From Abelmoschus esculentus (taxonomy: Eukaryota; Streptophyta; Magnoliopsida; Malvales; Malvaceae): a DNA stretch of 64,000 nt. The stretch is from contig JAUCBN010000034.1 of assembly GCA_035048815.1 (NCBI GenBank), forward strand, positions 16,788,737 through 16,852,736, in the 5' to 3' direction. Shown here piece after piece: positions 10,161 to 22,424 of this stretch. How positions within the stretch are numbered: the first letter of the stretch is position 1; the number at the start of each line of letters is the position of its first letter. The notes beneath the pieces are model-generated. The model saw only the letters and a list, made by a program, of their open reading frames with translations. It searched no databases and had not been told where the DNA came from. The position numbers and the translations under genes are program-made.

Positions 10161-12983
10161 TGGACTTAGTCTTTCAACACAACAGCTAGACCCACTAATT
10201 TGATAAACATATTTAAATTTTAAATTTTAATCATAAATCATAAATTTTATATTATATAATTTAAATTTTAAAATTAAAAAAAATATTTTGTGTATTAAAA
10301 TATTTATCCTTATAAAAATCAAATAATTTGCAACCTTAGGTTTCATACATTATAACGAATACATCAGACTCAGAGGTGAATCCCTTAGGGGTTATGGCGC
10401 CCCAAAATTTCTGAGAAATTTAAATTTTACCCTTAAATTTTTTAATTTATTCCTCTCAATTTAAAAAAAAATTATATCCAACATCAAAATTTTAAATATT
10501 TTTAATTAAATTTTCTTTTAATTTTTTTAAACTCTTATTAAATCTCTTAAAATTATTAAAAGAAAATTCTTGCCCTTCCATCCCACCATTGGAATACATA
10601 TGAAAACACCTATCTCGATGGTAAGTTTACCAAGACAGTGCTTGAAACATAATAATGGGTTTCAAATTCGCAAAATTTATCTAAAAACGTATATTTTAAG
10701 TGTTAAATTATGAAATAAATTTTAACTTATTTATAACTTTATACATAGATGAATCAAAGGGTAGAGACAATTGTTTCGTAAAAATTTAAAATTTATATAT
10801 TATTTAATATTTTATGTATTTTATATTAAAAAATCGTCTCTTAAAATTATATAAATTTGTCTCTAACATAAAATCTTCGTCTGTCATTGGTTTTATATGT
10901 TTATCTAAGGAGCATGCGAATGTGACATTCTGCTTTATACTTTTAGCCTGACAAAGCAAAGGCATGCAGTTTAAAGATTCCATCACTTTCATTCTCACAT
11001 ACGTGATGGCAACTAGCAAATAATTGGCTGCAGAAACCAGTAACTACAGGGATTCAACATTACATGGTATCCGAGAGATGCAGATATCAATTATTTTCAG
11101 TGAAAAACATATATATATATATATATATATAATTAAACACATCCAAGGCTCCTACATTATTGATTAAGGTGATTAATTATTACTTTAATAATCCCCATAA
11201 AATATATAATTAAAAGCATGCATACCTCCTTGTCCCCCCAAGATTAGCCTTTCCCATGGATTAAGTGGCCAACAAGTACAAATGACTTGAAATTTTTATT
11301 TGATATTTTAAAACACTTCCCAATGAAGAGATCATATAATGGCTTATCCCTGTCATCTGCTCTTGCTATAATTTTCTTTAAGACAAGGGCTTAGCCAATA
11401 GCTATATGGATCATAATGAAAGAGATGCCCACTTGCATCAGGGAACATGTGGATGCCTAGCTAGTAGTTACTTTAACTGCTTAATCATGTTAGATTAGTT
11501 AAAGAAGATTATGATAAAACACAGTATGATTGGTCGAGATTGGTCTGAAATATAAACCCTGTCAGTATCTCTATCTTTTGTTTCTTTTCATTCTGGGAAT
11601 ATATGCTTTCTTTCAACAGCTGTTATGGAGTGTTCCACCATATATTGTCCAGCATTTACAATATACATTTCTCCTTAATGATTGATCAGAACTCAGAAGA
11701 GAGCAGATTCTATATAGTAGTATACAACACATGCAGGCTGCTGCAGGATGATTCAATCATTAGAAAGAACAACACATTTTCAGGTGGATAATAGGGTTTC
11801 AACCTTATAGATTTGTAATCATATCTGGACTAGCATTAGGGTAGGGACCTCTGACATATATTTAAATCTTTCAAGTGACCAAAATGAGAGAAATGTAAAC
11901 TAAAAAAGCTGGGAATGTCTTCACTTGAATGGCAGAAAAGCTACCATAATATGGATATTTAAATGATGATGGTGATGATGATGATATGCACATGCTGCAA
12001 ATTGCAGACATGAAATAATGAAAATGATGATCTAACTAAAGTGAATTCCACATGCTGCCAAGGTTCATGACCAGTTAAACTTTGATTATTATTTTGTCTT
12101 ATTTCTCCCTTTTCCAATACTGTCTTTTCCAGTCTTGAGATTTGTGCAAGAAATATAATACTCCTACATGGGTATGAACTTCTGATAATGTATGTGAATA
12201 TGGATAATTCAATCAGTTCCGTAATAAAATTTTTAATATATAATTAGGGCTTGTTGAATTTAATCGTGTCTTGGATCGTATAAATATTATATATAAAGCA
12301 TATATATATATATATATTTTAAATCTTACATACAAATAAATATTGATAAAAAATTTATATCATAATCAAATATTAATAAAATAAATCCTATCATTAGATT
12401 GTTAATGAGACAATAGATGAGTGATTAAAAATATTTAATGTATAAAATTTAATAAGTTAATTGATTTGATAATATAATAATTAAAATAGGTCAGAGAATA
12501 ATTTGTATCATTTACTCATTAAATAATACAAGTATAATTAAATAACAAGTAATGCAGTGGACAGAATGTTTATCTTCATTGTTTTAATTTAATAGCGCAT
12601 GAAATATATGAGAAATCAATCTCTATGGTTACTATTTCCCATGTTATAACTACAAGGAACCAGATTATCTTGAAATCGGTCCCTATGATTCTTTGTTTTT
12701 TTGACAGAACTCTATGGACTTAGGTTCTTTGTTGTGTAATACGAAATGAAATCTCACGTCGAGTAAAAAACATCTAGAACTAGAGCCTAGAGGATGCAAG
12801 AGGGATAATATATACAAATACTTAAAAATGTAGCCCAATAGGGGGACCAAAGGTAATTAGAAATGATTATTAAATGAGCCACCTTCCTCTTCCGCTGGTG
12901 TTTATAAGGGCAGTGGCTCAAACATCTCAGTCCTCTCTGTAAGAACATACAAGAGAAAACAAACCCAAGAAGTTGAAAAAAAC
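10161..12983. other. Intergenic region with LBD29 upstream sequence
   Basis: No supported gene. The stretch is AT-rich and contains (AT)n runs near 11109-11131 and 12298-12318 and a (GAT)n run near 11964-11983. The final ~600 bp before 12984 should contain the LBD29-like promoter. Confidence 0.6.
12407..12412 (+). promoter_or_regulatory. Possible auxin response element (GAGACA)
   Basis: One GAGACA (the reverse of TGTCTC), 572 bp upstream of the LBD29-like start. LBD16 and LBD29 are direct ARF7/ARF19 targets in Arabidopsis. A hexamer occurs often by chance, so this is only suggestive. Confidence 0.25.
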
Positions 12984-13714
12984 ATGACAGGTACCGGTTC
13001 ACCTTGTGGTGCCTGCAAGTTCTTGAGAAGAAAATGTGTTAGAGGCTGCGTTTTCGCACCTTATTTCTCCCATGAACAAGGTGCAACCCATTTTGCAGCC
13101 ATCCACAAGGTCTTTGGTGCAAGCAATGTCTCGAAGCTGCTCGCTCACCTCCCCGTCGCCGACCGCTGCGAAGCTGCCGTCACAATTTCTTATGAAGCTC
13201 AAGCCAGGCTTCAAGACCCTATTTATGGCTGCGTTTCTCATATCTTTGCTCTCCAACAGCAGGTTTTATATTTTTTTTTACCACACTTTGATACTGTTTG
13301 GTCTGGTTTTACTACGTTGCTTCATTGTGTTCTAAATTTGTACAGGTCGTAGATCTACAAGCACAACTTACTTCTCTTACGGAACAAGCAGCAGCTCAGA
13401 ATATTATTACAAACCCTAATGATGAAAAGCTTCCTTATTCTCAGCTCCAAGATATTCAAAGCTGGTTTCATCATGATAATTCGAGCATGGCATCAGATTT
13501 TAACCCCGACATCTCCGATTATCCCAACACGAATTCTTATTACGAGAATGGGTTTTCGGGTCAAAACTCTCTAGGGAATTATTACAATAACTCAACCGTT
13601 TCACCAGGAGCAGATCAAGCTACTTCTGGGGAGGCTCCTCGTTCAATGTCTTGTCTCGACATGCAAACAAACAAGTGGGGTTTCCAAGATCTTGATGACT
13701 TTCGTTATGCTTGA
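12984..13714 (+). CDS. LOB-domain transcription factor, LBD29-like
   Basis: Two exons, 12984-13262 and 13346-13714, joined after the conserved ..ALQQQ; 215 residues. The LOB domain begins at residue ~6 with the CX2CX6CX3C zinc motif (CGACKFLRRKCVRGC), followed by the GAS block (FAAIHKVFGASNVSKLL) and the class I coiled coil. The segment QARLQDPIYGCVSHIFALQQ matches my memory of Arabidopsis LBD29 more closely than LBD16. The C-terminal half is Asn/Ser/Tyr-rich, as in activating LBDs. Expected role: a nuclear activator downstream of ARF7/ARF19 in lateral-root initiation and callus formation. It faces an LBD16-like gene about 1.5 kb away. Confidence 0.88.
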
Positions 13715-15269
13715 AATTCATATATGAATTTGACCTCACAGTTTTGACTTAAATGCATCTTTGCTGCATATTCTGGAGCACGGACATAATAAATTACTGT
13801 TCATATATAGAACCTGAAACCCTACAATCTACCCTCCCATTATTTTCTATATTCCTTTATCTATGTCGGAACTCAGATTATTAGTGTTGGAGATGAGGCT
13901 AAGCATATGCATGAAACAATGAACTTACTTTGGCTTCTATCTTAATGTTGCTTATGAGTGAAGTGAACAATAACATGAACTTTTGTTTTAAGATATTTGT
14001 TCATTAATTTAAATCCTAATGTTTTTTTATAGGATTTTCAATATTATCGGGTTGCATTTTTCAGGACAAAGCAGATTTCTTTGACTTGTCATTTGGACAG
14101 TCCAAATTGGAATAAATTATTTTACAGTATTTTTTTCTTTGATTCACTGTTAAATTACTCAACAATCTCTCAAATCAATTTCATTCATAATATTAAAATT
14201 TAAAATTTTAAAGTTAATCTTATAGAGTATATCTTAAACTGAGTCTATTAAAAATTAATATATTTTTTACTCATCAATAACAAAAACTATCAAAAATAAA
14301 GTTAAAATAATTGGGTGTAAATCGTTTATCATTTTATTAAATCATTTTGGTAATCTACTTTAAAATAATGAGTTTAGGGTTCAAGATTAAGGGTTGTAGT
14401 TAGAGTTTAAGGAATTAAGTGTATGGTTTAAAATTTAAGATATGAAAACTAAGATTAAAATTTAAAATTTAAGCTTTTTTTAGAATAAAACATAAATAAG
14501 ATGTACAATAAAAAGGTATACTTTTTTTTAAAGTAATTTTGTAGAATAAAACTCAAAATTTAAGAAAATGAAAGCCGCATGTAAAGACGAAATTGTCCCT
14601 GAGCTACGATCTATTACTGACCCGACATTCAACGGTTGAGATTACACGCACGAGCGTCGCAAATTCAATAGTCAAAAGTTTTATTCTTTTCAGGAAAAAT
14701 GAAAATTAAATTCCAAGAGGATGTTGATTCATAAATAAATACCAGGAGTAAGTATCAAACTGTTTATAATTTGTGTAATGCAAGAAAATGAAGTACAAGG
14801 AAGTGAGGTGATTAGAACATCGATATTTGTTGGGTCAGGAGATAGGGAGTTGGATATAATAAAAAAACATGTTTGAAAATAATTTTATTTCTGTCTATGA
14901 TCTAATTGATTAACGAAGCTCATGTGATTACAGTACACCGAAGTCTTGAATAAGAAAAAAGTGATTAGAGAAACTTCCTGGGGATAGTTTGATTAATTAA
15001 ATACTGATATAAAGAGATGCTTATGCCAAGTGCCAACTTACCTTAGCTTACATCTTCATTTTGCAAATTCTTAAATGGGATGCAATGAGCTTGCAGGTGG
15101 ACAATGGTGGAGGACAGGTTGTAAACATGAAGGTCAGCCCTGGGCTGGGGGATGGGGATGCAACTTTTTTTGTTTTAGTTTATTCTATATACATCAGAAC
15201 TGACAAGCTTGAGAACAGTCTTAGAATAGAATTGAGCAAGATCAAACTCCATGAAAAGGATGATTCAGT
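13715..15269. other. Spacer between convergent LBD genes
   Basis: Contains the two 3' UTRs and an AT-rich centre. A telomere-like TTTAGGGTTCAAG-rich stretch at 14363-14480 resembles the small elements near 529 and 27068. No gene is supported; the ORF at 15061-15279 lacks family features and overlaps the LBD16 3' side. Confidence 0.55.
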
Positions 15270-15961
15270 TTATGAGTAATTTCTCATCAGTCTAAGGGCA
15301 ATTGCTTGAAGCTCACCCAAATCACTGTCACATGGTCTCATCCCATGGAAACAAAAGTTGTCTATACTTTGTATTTCTTGCATATTCATGGTCTCAACGT
15401 CGTTGAGTTCGACTTCAACCGATTCGAGTGAGCTCTGTGGGGATATTGAATAGTTTGGAATGGAAGGGAATAAACCAGACACGTTTTGTTCCCACTGGCT
15501 GTCGTTGTTATGTGAATTCATGACGTTTTGAGCTAGCTGAGTTTTGACTTGCAGTAACTGAGCTTGCAGGCATGCCACCTATATGAAACCAAGAGAAAAT
15601 GTTGTTTAGATTTGGATGCTTTGATAAAACTTCAAGACATGTTCGGGATTGGATCTTCCTTGATTACCTGTTGTTGCAGATAGAAAATGTGAGCAACGCA
15701 GCCATGAACGGGGTCTCGGATCCTTGCTTGAGCCTCGTAAGCAATGGAGACAACCGCCTCACATCGATCACGAGCTGGGGGGATATGAGACAGTAATTTG
15801 GAAACATTGCTAGCACCGAACACTTTATGAATGGCTGCAAACCTTGCAGGGCCTTGTTCCGAACTGAAGTAAGGCGCGAAAATACAGTCCGAGACACATT
15901 TTCGTCTCAGGAACTTGCATGCACCACAAGGGGAACCAGTCGTACTACCAGATGATGCCAT
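15270..15961 (-). CDS. LOB-domain transcription factor, LBD16
   Basis: Two exons read on the minus strand, 15961-15668 and 15578-15270; 200 residues. I chose the ATG at 15961 (MASSGSTTG), matching the LBD16 N-terminus, rather than an in-frame ATG at 15991. The zinc motif is CGACKFLRRKCVSDC, the GAS block is FAAIHKVFGASNVSKLL, and the intron follows ..LQQQ. The C-terminal CDSDLGELQAIALRLMRN corresponds to the LBD16 signature ending CNSDLGELQALALRMMKN, which separates it from LBD29. Role: auxin-induced nuclear activator that establishes asymmetry in lateral-root founder cells. It converges with the LBD29-like gene. Confidence 0.92.
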
Positions 15962-17300
15962 GGCAGAGACCACAACAGAAAAAGAAAACAAAATTCAGAG
16001 AATAGCTAGAGAGCAGGAATAAGTGAAATAAATATGTTGGAATTTTTCCAAAGCACACGAGTACACTAGGAATTGGTGCTAAAAGGAAAAAGAATGGGGT
16101 TTGGAGGAAGAAGGGTAGATCCTTATAAGAAGTGTGAATGGGGGACATGAATGGGTTAAGCAACATTGTGTAGGGTTCTAGGGAGACATTTAATAATGGT
16201 TTAAGCAACATTGGTTTATTATTTTAATGGATTAAACTTGGTTTATGTTTATCTGTCAATCTATTTCGTACAAGTTTGATTTTTGCTGGTGTTTTTAGAA
16301 TTTTTTTAGTACAAGAGTTTATTTTCTGTTCTTATTTTCCGCCAATGGCCGCACCTTGGAACTGCTGCCCTTCGTCGCTTTGTAGGCGCTGCACTTACTG
16401 TCACACAAACTTTCAATAATTTTGAAGGTTCCTTACGTGTCATATATATAATATTATCTTGGGTCTTTTCATAAGCTTATGTTTGCTTGGGGACATGTGT
16501 TTTATGACCAGAAAATGATGAAATTTGTGTAGAGAAAGTGTGGGTCAAAAGAAAACTCAAGTGATGAAATGATGGTGGCTGCCTTTTGCTTTGAGGGAAG
16601 ATGAAGCTAAAGGAGATTCTTTAGCTTTGGTTGGTATTTGGACTTTGGGAACCTGGCCATTCACTTTATTTTAGCTGGTTGCATCAGCCATGATCTGAGA
16701 ATTTGACATTTATATCAATCCACCCAAAAGTCTAAATCCAGCCACAACATCTGCAGCCAGAACAATAACAGTGTGGCACGTTGTCCCAAGAACAAGCATG
16801 GAGCTAACTCAAAGCAACATGCAACAAAAAATGTCACCCAAGACTTGATGTCAGACACGAAAGCATAAATAAGATAATGGTTCTTCACTCCCTAACACAA
16901 GCAAATGGCGGTTTACATTAGCAACTAAAAACAACTACATTCCACTTGTCTTCCTTGCTAGCTAGCTAGCTAAGGCTTCTGACATCGCATACATAGTTCC
17001 TGACTTCATTTTTCATCATGCTCGAGTAGAAAAGTTCATAGCAGAAACAAATGTTTTGGGTTGTTCCCTTGGTTAGAAGTTCTAAACAACAGGGACATTA
17101 ATAATAATTTTCTAACTTCATTTGTTTTGATATTTGTCTTTCTGGTTCTTTTCGACAATGCGATCATTACCTGTAAAAAACGATTTGTAACTTGCAGCAA
17201 AATGGTGACACAGACAGCAAAATAAGATGATTATAAGTAGTGGACTAGTGGTTTAGTGTTTCAGCTCCCGTCTTTTCTCCGGCTCATGTTTTAACCAGTA
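15962..17300. other. LBD16 upstream region and spacer
   Basis: Contains the LBD16 promoter, then spacer running to the 3' end of the DOHH gene. A GAGACA hexamer lies at 16183-16188. A CTAGCTAGCTAGCTA palindromic run lies near 16958. No further gene is seen. Confidence 0.5.
16183..16188 (-). promoter_or_regulatory. Possible auxin response element (TGTCTC on minus strand)
   Basis: The canonical TGTCTC hexamer reads in the same direction as LBD16, 222 bp upstream of its ATG. It is consistent with ARF7/ARF19 control of LBD16, but a single hexamer is weak evidence. Confidence 0.35.
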
Positions 17301-19271
17301 CTAATGCACCACAGGAGTTTGCATGAAGAGGAACTGCACAAAAAAAAAAAAAAGATTACTATTGTCATCACAAGAAAAATAAAAGACTTGAAATAATAAT
17401 CACACTAGAATTAAGTTCAAAACGTAAGTTACATGCCTCGAATGATTTTCCTGCTCTCTCAAATTCCAGCATGCTAAGAGCGACTTCACAGCTCTGAGAG
17501 ACAATGGGCTCAGCATCCCTAGCAAATTCCTCAAGCAGAGCTACACTTTGATTATCTATAACATGGGCACAATGAGGAATTCAATTAGACTAACCCGAGG
17601 TCAGAACAGCAAAGAGGCAAGATTCATAAGACATAGTAGTCATCCAAGAAGAAGTGAAAACGAGCGACGGATACTTTACGAAACAACAACAAATTGGCTT
17701 AAGAAAATCTCATTATCAACCCTCACAAAAAGACAGTTATGTGGGACCATTAGAATCACATAGTCTTACCTGCAATGGAACCAAGAGCTTCAGCGGCTTC
17801 ATGTCTAACCATTGGGTGTTCACCCGCATTCCTCAGTACATTGCTAAGTGCAGCTGAAGCAGCTTTATTTTGCAATTGACCCAAGACGTAAGCAACCTAA
17901 TCACAGCCAGTTGACAAATATAAAAGTCCATCCAGTCGTGAAGGAAATAGATTAAAATTGCATAGAGAATAAGACAATTAATTACAGGAATGCCATCAAA
18001 CCTCATGTTTCAACAAAGCACTTTTGGCTCCCAAAGAATCAATAATGGCAGAAACAGCTTCCTCTCCACCCTGGTTTCGGAGAGCAAAGAGAGCTGAATA
18101 CCTCTCATACATACCTCTTGCCTCATCCAACAGCACCTCTCTTAATATTAGAGAAAACCGGTAAAGAGCCTTAAAAACATGGTAAATTGAAAGCTGCATC
18201 CATCGCCAATGATGAGACATACCTAAGTTTATCAACAGATGAATGAGATGGAGCTGCTGCAGCAGGGTCAACTGACAAAAAAGGCGACTTTTCTTTGATT
18301 GATGATTTATCATCACTGCTGCCAGATTTTAACTCCTCAATTCTCTGGAGAGCCAATTCGCATGTTTCGCGGACTTCTGGAGCAGGATCTAGAACCAAAC
18401 TATTCTTCAAAAGAGGAATGTTACTCTCTAAACCAATTGCACCAAGTGCTTCAGCTGCCTGTGGCAGAATAACATATGAAAATTTCAGGAAAATAGCCAT
18501 CACACGACAGAGATAAATCGAATCCATAACAGTAGAACAGCCGCTTCACATGAACCAAGTACCAACCTCATGACGAACAATGGGATGCAAGGAAAGATCA
18601 TTTAGAACAGATTCTAAAGCAGGAATAGCTTCAGAATCCTGCATTTGACCCAATGCAAATGCAGCTTCATGAGCCAACAAATTTGATGAATCCCTTGTGG
18701 CTGCAAGAACATAGATTGCAACCAAGATTAGACTGTTAAGTGTTAACTTTGGAAAAGAGCAGATTGTTACTGTTAATTCATTGATAAAGTTGCCATCAAC
18801 TCGTTTTTCTTTGGTGGGATTTCCCAAATATATAATCAATTGTTGCAACTAAACCATTTAACCCAGATTAATTGATACAAACTCCCATCTACCTATGCAT
18901 TTTCTACATTAGCAGGCTTCAGAAAAAAGATGTAAATGGAATTAGAAAAAAAGTATTCAAGAAACATAAAGTAATTAGTCCTCTACTTAGCCTTAATTAT
19001 ATACTTAAAAAGCATACATACTCTCAGACAGAAATAACAAAAAAAAAGGATAAAAAATATAGAATTTTGATAAGTAAAATTATGAAGCGCGGGAACCTTG
19101 AATAAGAGCGTTGCGAGGGCCAGGGCCTTTGAGGTTGCGAAGGGAGAAGAGGGCTCTGAATCGCTCAGATATTGGCTGGTTGGGGTCGAGCAACCGGTCG
19201 CACAAAATTTTTTCCATGCTGTTGGGTAAGGACGATCCCGATGCTGATACGCCGTCGTCCAAGGAACCCAT
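17301..19271 (-). CDS. Deoxyhypusine hydroxylase
   Basis: Seven exons on the minus strand: 19271-19097, 18700-18567, 18458-18223, 18140-18002, 17896-17770, 17555-17437, 17333-17301; 320 residues. The protein is built of HEAT repeats. It carries the four conserved His-Glu iron-binding motifs, at residues 69-70, 102-103, 227-228 and 260-261 (AHEAAFALGQ, RHEAAEALG, KHEVAYVLGQ, RHEAAEALG). The enzyme is cytosolic and hydroxylates deoxyhypusine on eIF5A, completing hypusine. The last intron starts with GC rather than GT (..GAG|GCATGT). This join gives the ending KSFEFLFMQTPVVH, close to the family's C-terminus, whereas the nearby GT would break the frame. Confidence 0.93.
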
Positions 19272-19830
19272 GAGTTGGGGACGCAGATCAGTTGGCAGAC
19301 GTTTGAGCAGTTGCTTGGAAACGACGCGCGCCGAAGGTCTGGGGACTTAGATTCTTTGTTCTGTAGGATGAAAAGGCTTTAGAGCTCGAAAGTTTCCTAC
19401 TTTAGCCGGTTGGCGCCTTAGAAGTGTTGGGCCTCGTTCGGCCTATTTGTTTTGCTAGTTCCTTTTTCCCCTCCAGAAACCTTGCTTAATTACCTTGAGT
19501 AGTTGAGTTCTCCTTTTTCATATTTCAATGAATCTGATATTTCATATGATTTTATCAACATTTGATTCTGTTTGAGAAAGTATTAGTTTCTTGTTTATGT
19601 TTATCAGCTCTCAAGGCTTTGTGATCGAAGCAGGTATTGCCATTAGAGGCATAGTTACGTTCATATATCAGAATTTTCAATCAATCATTCTAAATTTGAA
19701 TTTCCTATGCAATTATAGAACTAAAACGATAACACTGGTCTTTGATTGTTAGTGTTCATAATGACCTTGATTTATGGACTCTATGCTTCATATGAAGGAA
19801 GTTACTGACTTACTGTTATGTTGTGTTCTT

Positions 19831-19941
19831 ATTCTGGCTGCCAGAGTTGCACTTTTCGACGGCATAGAGGAAGGTGGCTTAAGGACGCTGAGAACTTTAT
19901 GTGACAATTTGGAAGACCTTTTTTGTACATGGTTACAGTAA
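19831..19941 (+). pseudogene. BET1-like SNARE N-terminal fragment
   Basis: The frame reads ILAARVALFDGIEEGGLR and then diverges to a stop at 19939-19941. RxxLFDGIEEGGIR is, from memory, the N-terminal signature of plant Bet1/BS14-type SNAREs. The start codon, SNARE helix and membrane anchor are absent, so this would be a relic or one exon of a decayed copy. The match covers only about 12 residues. Confidence 0.35.
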
Positions 19942-20269
19942 ACAATGTGCTTCCAAACATGTAAGAATTTTTTTGGCATATCAAGCAGACCTTGGTGGCA
20001 TGGCATGAAGTAGCTAGCAGTTAATGTAAAAATGCATGGTGTTTGAGGGTAAAAATTATAACGTGAGAACAAAGTTTCAAGCTTTAAAAATGACATTATT
20101 ATGAAAAGAAAAACATCTACAAAGCTCAAACATTATATAGAGGTATATGAGGGTAAAAATTGTTACCACAAAACAAAGCAAGTTATTAATATGTTAAACA
20201 CAATTCTGTGAATGAAATAGAAATAAAACATATAAATTAGAAACGTAAAGAAAAAAAAAATCTGAAACT

Positions 20270-20946
20270 TTAACCGAGGCCTGTGCTATCACAGTGTCCT
20301 TAAAACAGATTCGTCCCCTCCCGGTGCTGGAGTTACTATGGAACGTCTGTCTCCCAGGATACAACGGTAGAATACAATAAGGAGAGCAACGCTACCTTAC
20401 TGCAACAACGAACTTTACAGAAGCAGGACACTATCTGGCTATAGGATATTTGTGTGTGTGGGGGGGGGTTCTCAGTGTTTTGAAATATGAACAAAGGGTC
20501 TCCTTTTATAGTGTTCATGCAGGGGACATGTTTAATTACATAATTAATCTGTAATTAACAATTCCTGAAGAGTTACAACTCCCAGAAATTAAAATGGTAT
20601 TTATCAGAGAATTAATCCAAATAAATTGGAGGTTACAACCAGCTGAAGGGTCTGCAACTCCATAAAAGGTGGTTTAATTCTATAATATCTGTTAAAAATA
20701 AAGTCAGAAAAGTAGAGAAAAAAAATCTGTCATTTTAGAAATCAAGGCCCATCTTTTGACTTTTATAAAAGTAAAATAATGCTAGCTCAAAGTGCCTAGC
20801 CTATGCTAGGCACAACTATGGTGTCTAGTCCAAGCCTTTGACTTATTTCCAATAATAATATGAAGAGCTTTTGTATATAAAGCTTTCCAAATCTAAGTTC
20901 CCAACAAATGTGGGATATTCTACTTTTCATTTTATTTTTCCAACAT
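20270..20946 (-). mobile_element. Probable LTR-retrotransposon LTR remnant
   Basis: Read on the minus strand, a TG start (TGTTGGAAAAATAAAATG) is followed by a U3-like region. A TATA-box segment (ACTATAAAAGGAGACCC, near 20498-20514) comes next, then transcript-like GC-richer sequence ending near a poly-purine tract. No internal domain or second LTR is present, so it would be a solo or truncated LTR. The boundaries and the family are inference. Confidence 0.33.
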
Positions 20947-21134
20947 CATGGGTGTTACATTGAGCAAAAATTTCTCATTCACCCATTAAACATTTTGAGC
21001 ATGTAAATATACAAATTTAATCTACTCTTGTTGTAGATTAATAATACACATAGTCTCAATTAATTTTACTAATGGAACCCACTCAAATTTAAGCTCAAAT
21101 GTCCATGTACCATACCATTTTTCCAACAAAAATC

Positions 21135-21262
21135 ACGTGAAGTCACCATTGGATATAGCTAAGGCTCATGGCGAAAGCATACAAACTGCAACTATTATAC
21201 GTGAAGTCACCATTGGATATAGCTAAGGCTCATGGCGAAAGCATACAAACTGCAACTATTAT
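21135..21262. repeat. Perfect 64-bp tandem duplication
   Basis: Two identical adjacent 64-bp units at 21135-21198 and 21199-21262, each beginning ACGTGAAGTCACCATTGG. The exact identity indicates a recent duplication event. There is no ORF. Confidence 0.9.
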
Positions 21263-21905
21263 AATTTTCCATGACCTTGGTTGTTCGCAGAGTTTCGTAG
21301 GTTTATAAAGTTAAGACATCGACATCAAATATTGTTCTTGATTGGTAAAGTCCTTGGCTTATGATGGGTTCAAAAGAAGAAGAGACAAAACTCCTGTTAG
21401 AGACAATACTTGATGCTAATGTTCTGATTTTGTAAACTTATCTGATATGTCTTAACAAATGAGACTGAGAACTTTTCCAAATAAAATCTATGTTTAGTTT
21501 TTTTTTCTAATGTTCATTTGATTTCTCCATTGACCTCATAAACCATATTATACAACAAATACTTCAAAAGCTCAACTTCGTTAAAACATGAAATAATAAG
21601 AAATGTTCAGCAAACACTATCAAGTTCTAGATCAAGAAAACAGGATTACGAAATAAAACAAGGAAAAAAAGAACATCTTACTGAATTCATCTTGCTCTTT
21701 GAAGTAGGATTGGGAGAAAATGACCCAAAAATATACTATCAATATTGTGGGTGAAACAGCTTGATATATGTATCTCCTTCAACCTTTGTTTCCCCATATC
21801 AGAACCTGTAATACCAGCTATTCACTGCTGCAGAAAAATCTACAAACAACTGTACATATAGAGAGAAAGCCTTTTAATTGTATGTATGTATATATAATAA
21901 TAATA

Positions 21906-22424
21906 CTATGGATAATGACCTAATCGTAGCTCCAAATCTAATTCATATTCTTGACTACTCCCATATGTGTTGTTGTTTTCGTGATCATATACGCGGGATG
22001 GACCAATTCCCAAGGTAAGACTACTCCTAGGCCAATGATTCATATGCTGTGATTTGTCTACGAACAACTCATCACTGTGGGGGCTGTGTTTAGGCCTAAA
22101 ACCCCAACCCGGATCTGGGAAAAAGGTTTGATAACTTTGGGGAAATACCTCATGAGGAGCCATGGAGTCATGTGGCCGATAGGTTTGGATAGGTGGATAG
22201 GGGTATGAACTTAGGGTTACGTGGTAATTGTCGTCACGAACATCAACTTTGTCTGAAACTCTATGTCTGCTGCTCTTGGCTCTATCTTTCCTATGGATAT
22301 TCATGTGCCCTCCTAAAGCTTGTGCCGTGGTAAACCCTCTCTTGCAAAACACGCACTCGTAGAACCGGGCGGTATCAGCATCTTCGCTCGAGCTCTTCGA
22401 GTCTTCAAGCTGATTGGATTCCAT
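21906..22424 (-). CDS. Single C2H2 zinc-finger repressor, TAC1-like
   Basis: A single-exon gene of 172 residues. One C2H2 finger of the plant QALGGH class occupies residues ~22-45 (YECVFCKRGFTTAQALGGHMNIH, here split for length: YECVFCKRGF / QALGGHMNIHRKDRA). A C-terminal EAR repression motif is present (YELDLELRLGHYP). The layout and the MNIHRKDRAK segment resemble TELOMERASE ACTIVATOR1 and related SUPERMAN-family regulators. It is expected to be a nuclear repressor of a few target genes in development. A second gene of the same class lies 3.6 kb away on the same strand, with the same LDLELRLGH ending. Confidence 0.85.
   Translation of the reverse strand: MESNQLEDSKSSSEDADTARFYECVFCKRGFTTAQALGGHMNIHRKDRAKSSRHRVSDKVDVRDDNYHVTLSSYPYPPIQTYRPHDSMAPHEVFPQSYQTFFPDPGWGFRPKHSPHSDELFVDKSQHMNHWPRSSLTLGIGPSRVYDHENNNTYGSSQEYELDLELRLGHYP

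Larger units (their letters stand above)
19351..21905. other. Spacer with gene scrap, LTR-like remnant and tandem duplication
   Basis: No intact gene. The BET1-like scrap, the LTR-like region and the 64-bp duplication are listed separately. The rest is AT-rich, with the probable 3' UTR of the TAC1-like gene at the right end. Confidence 0.5.
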
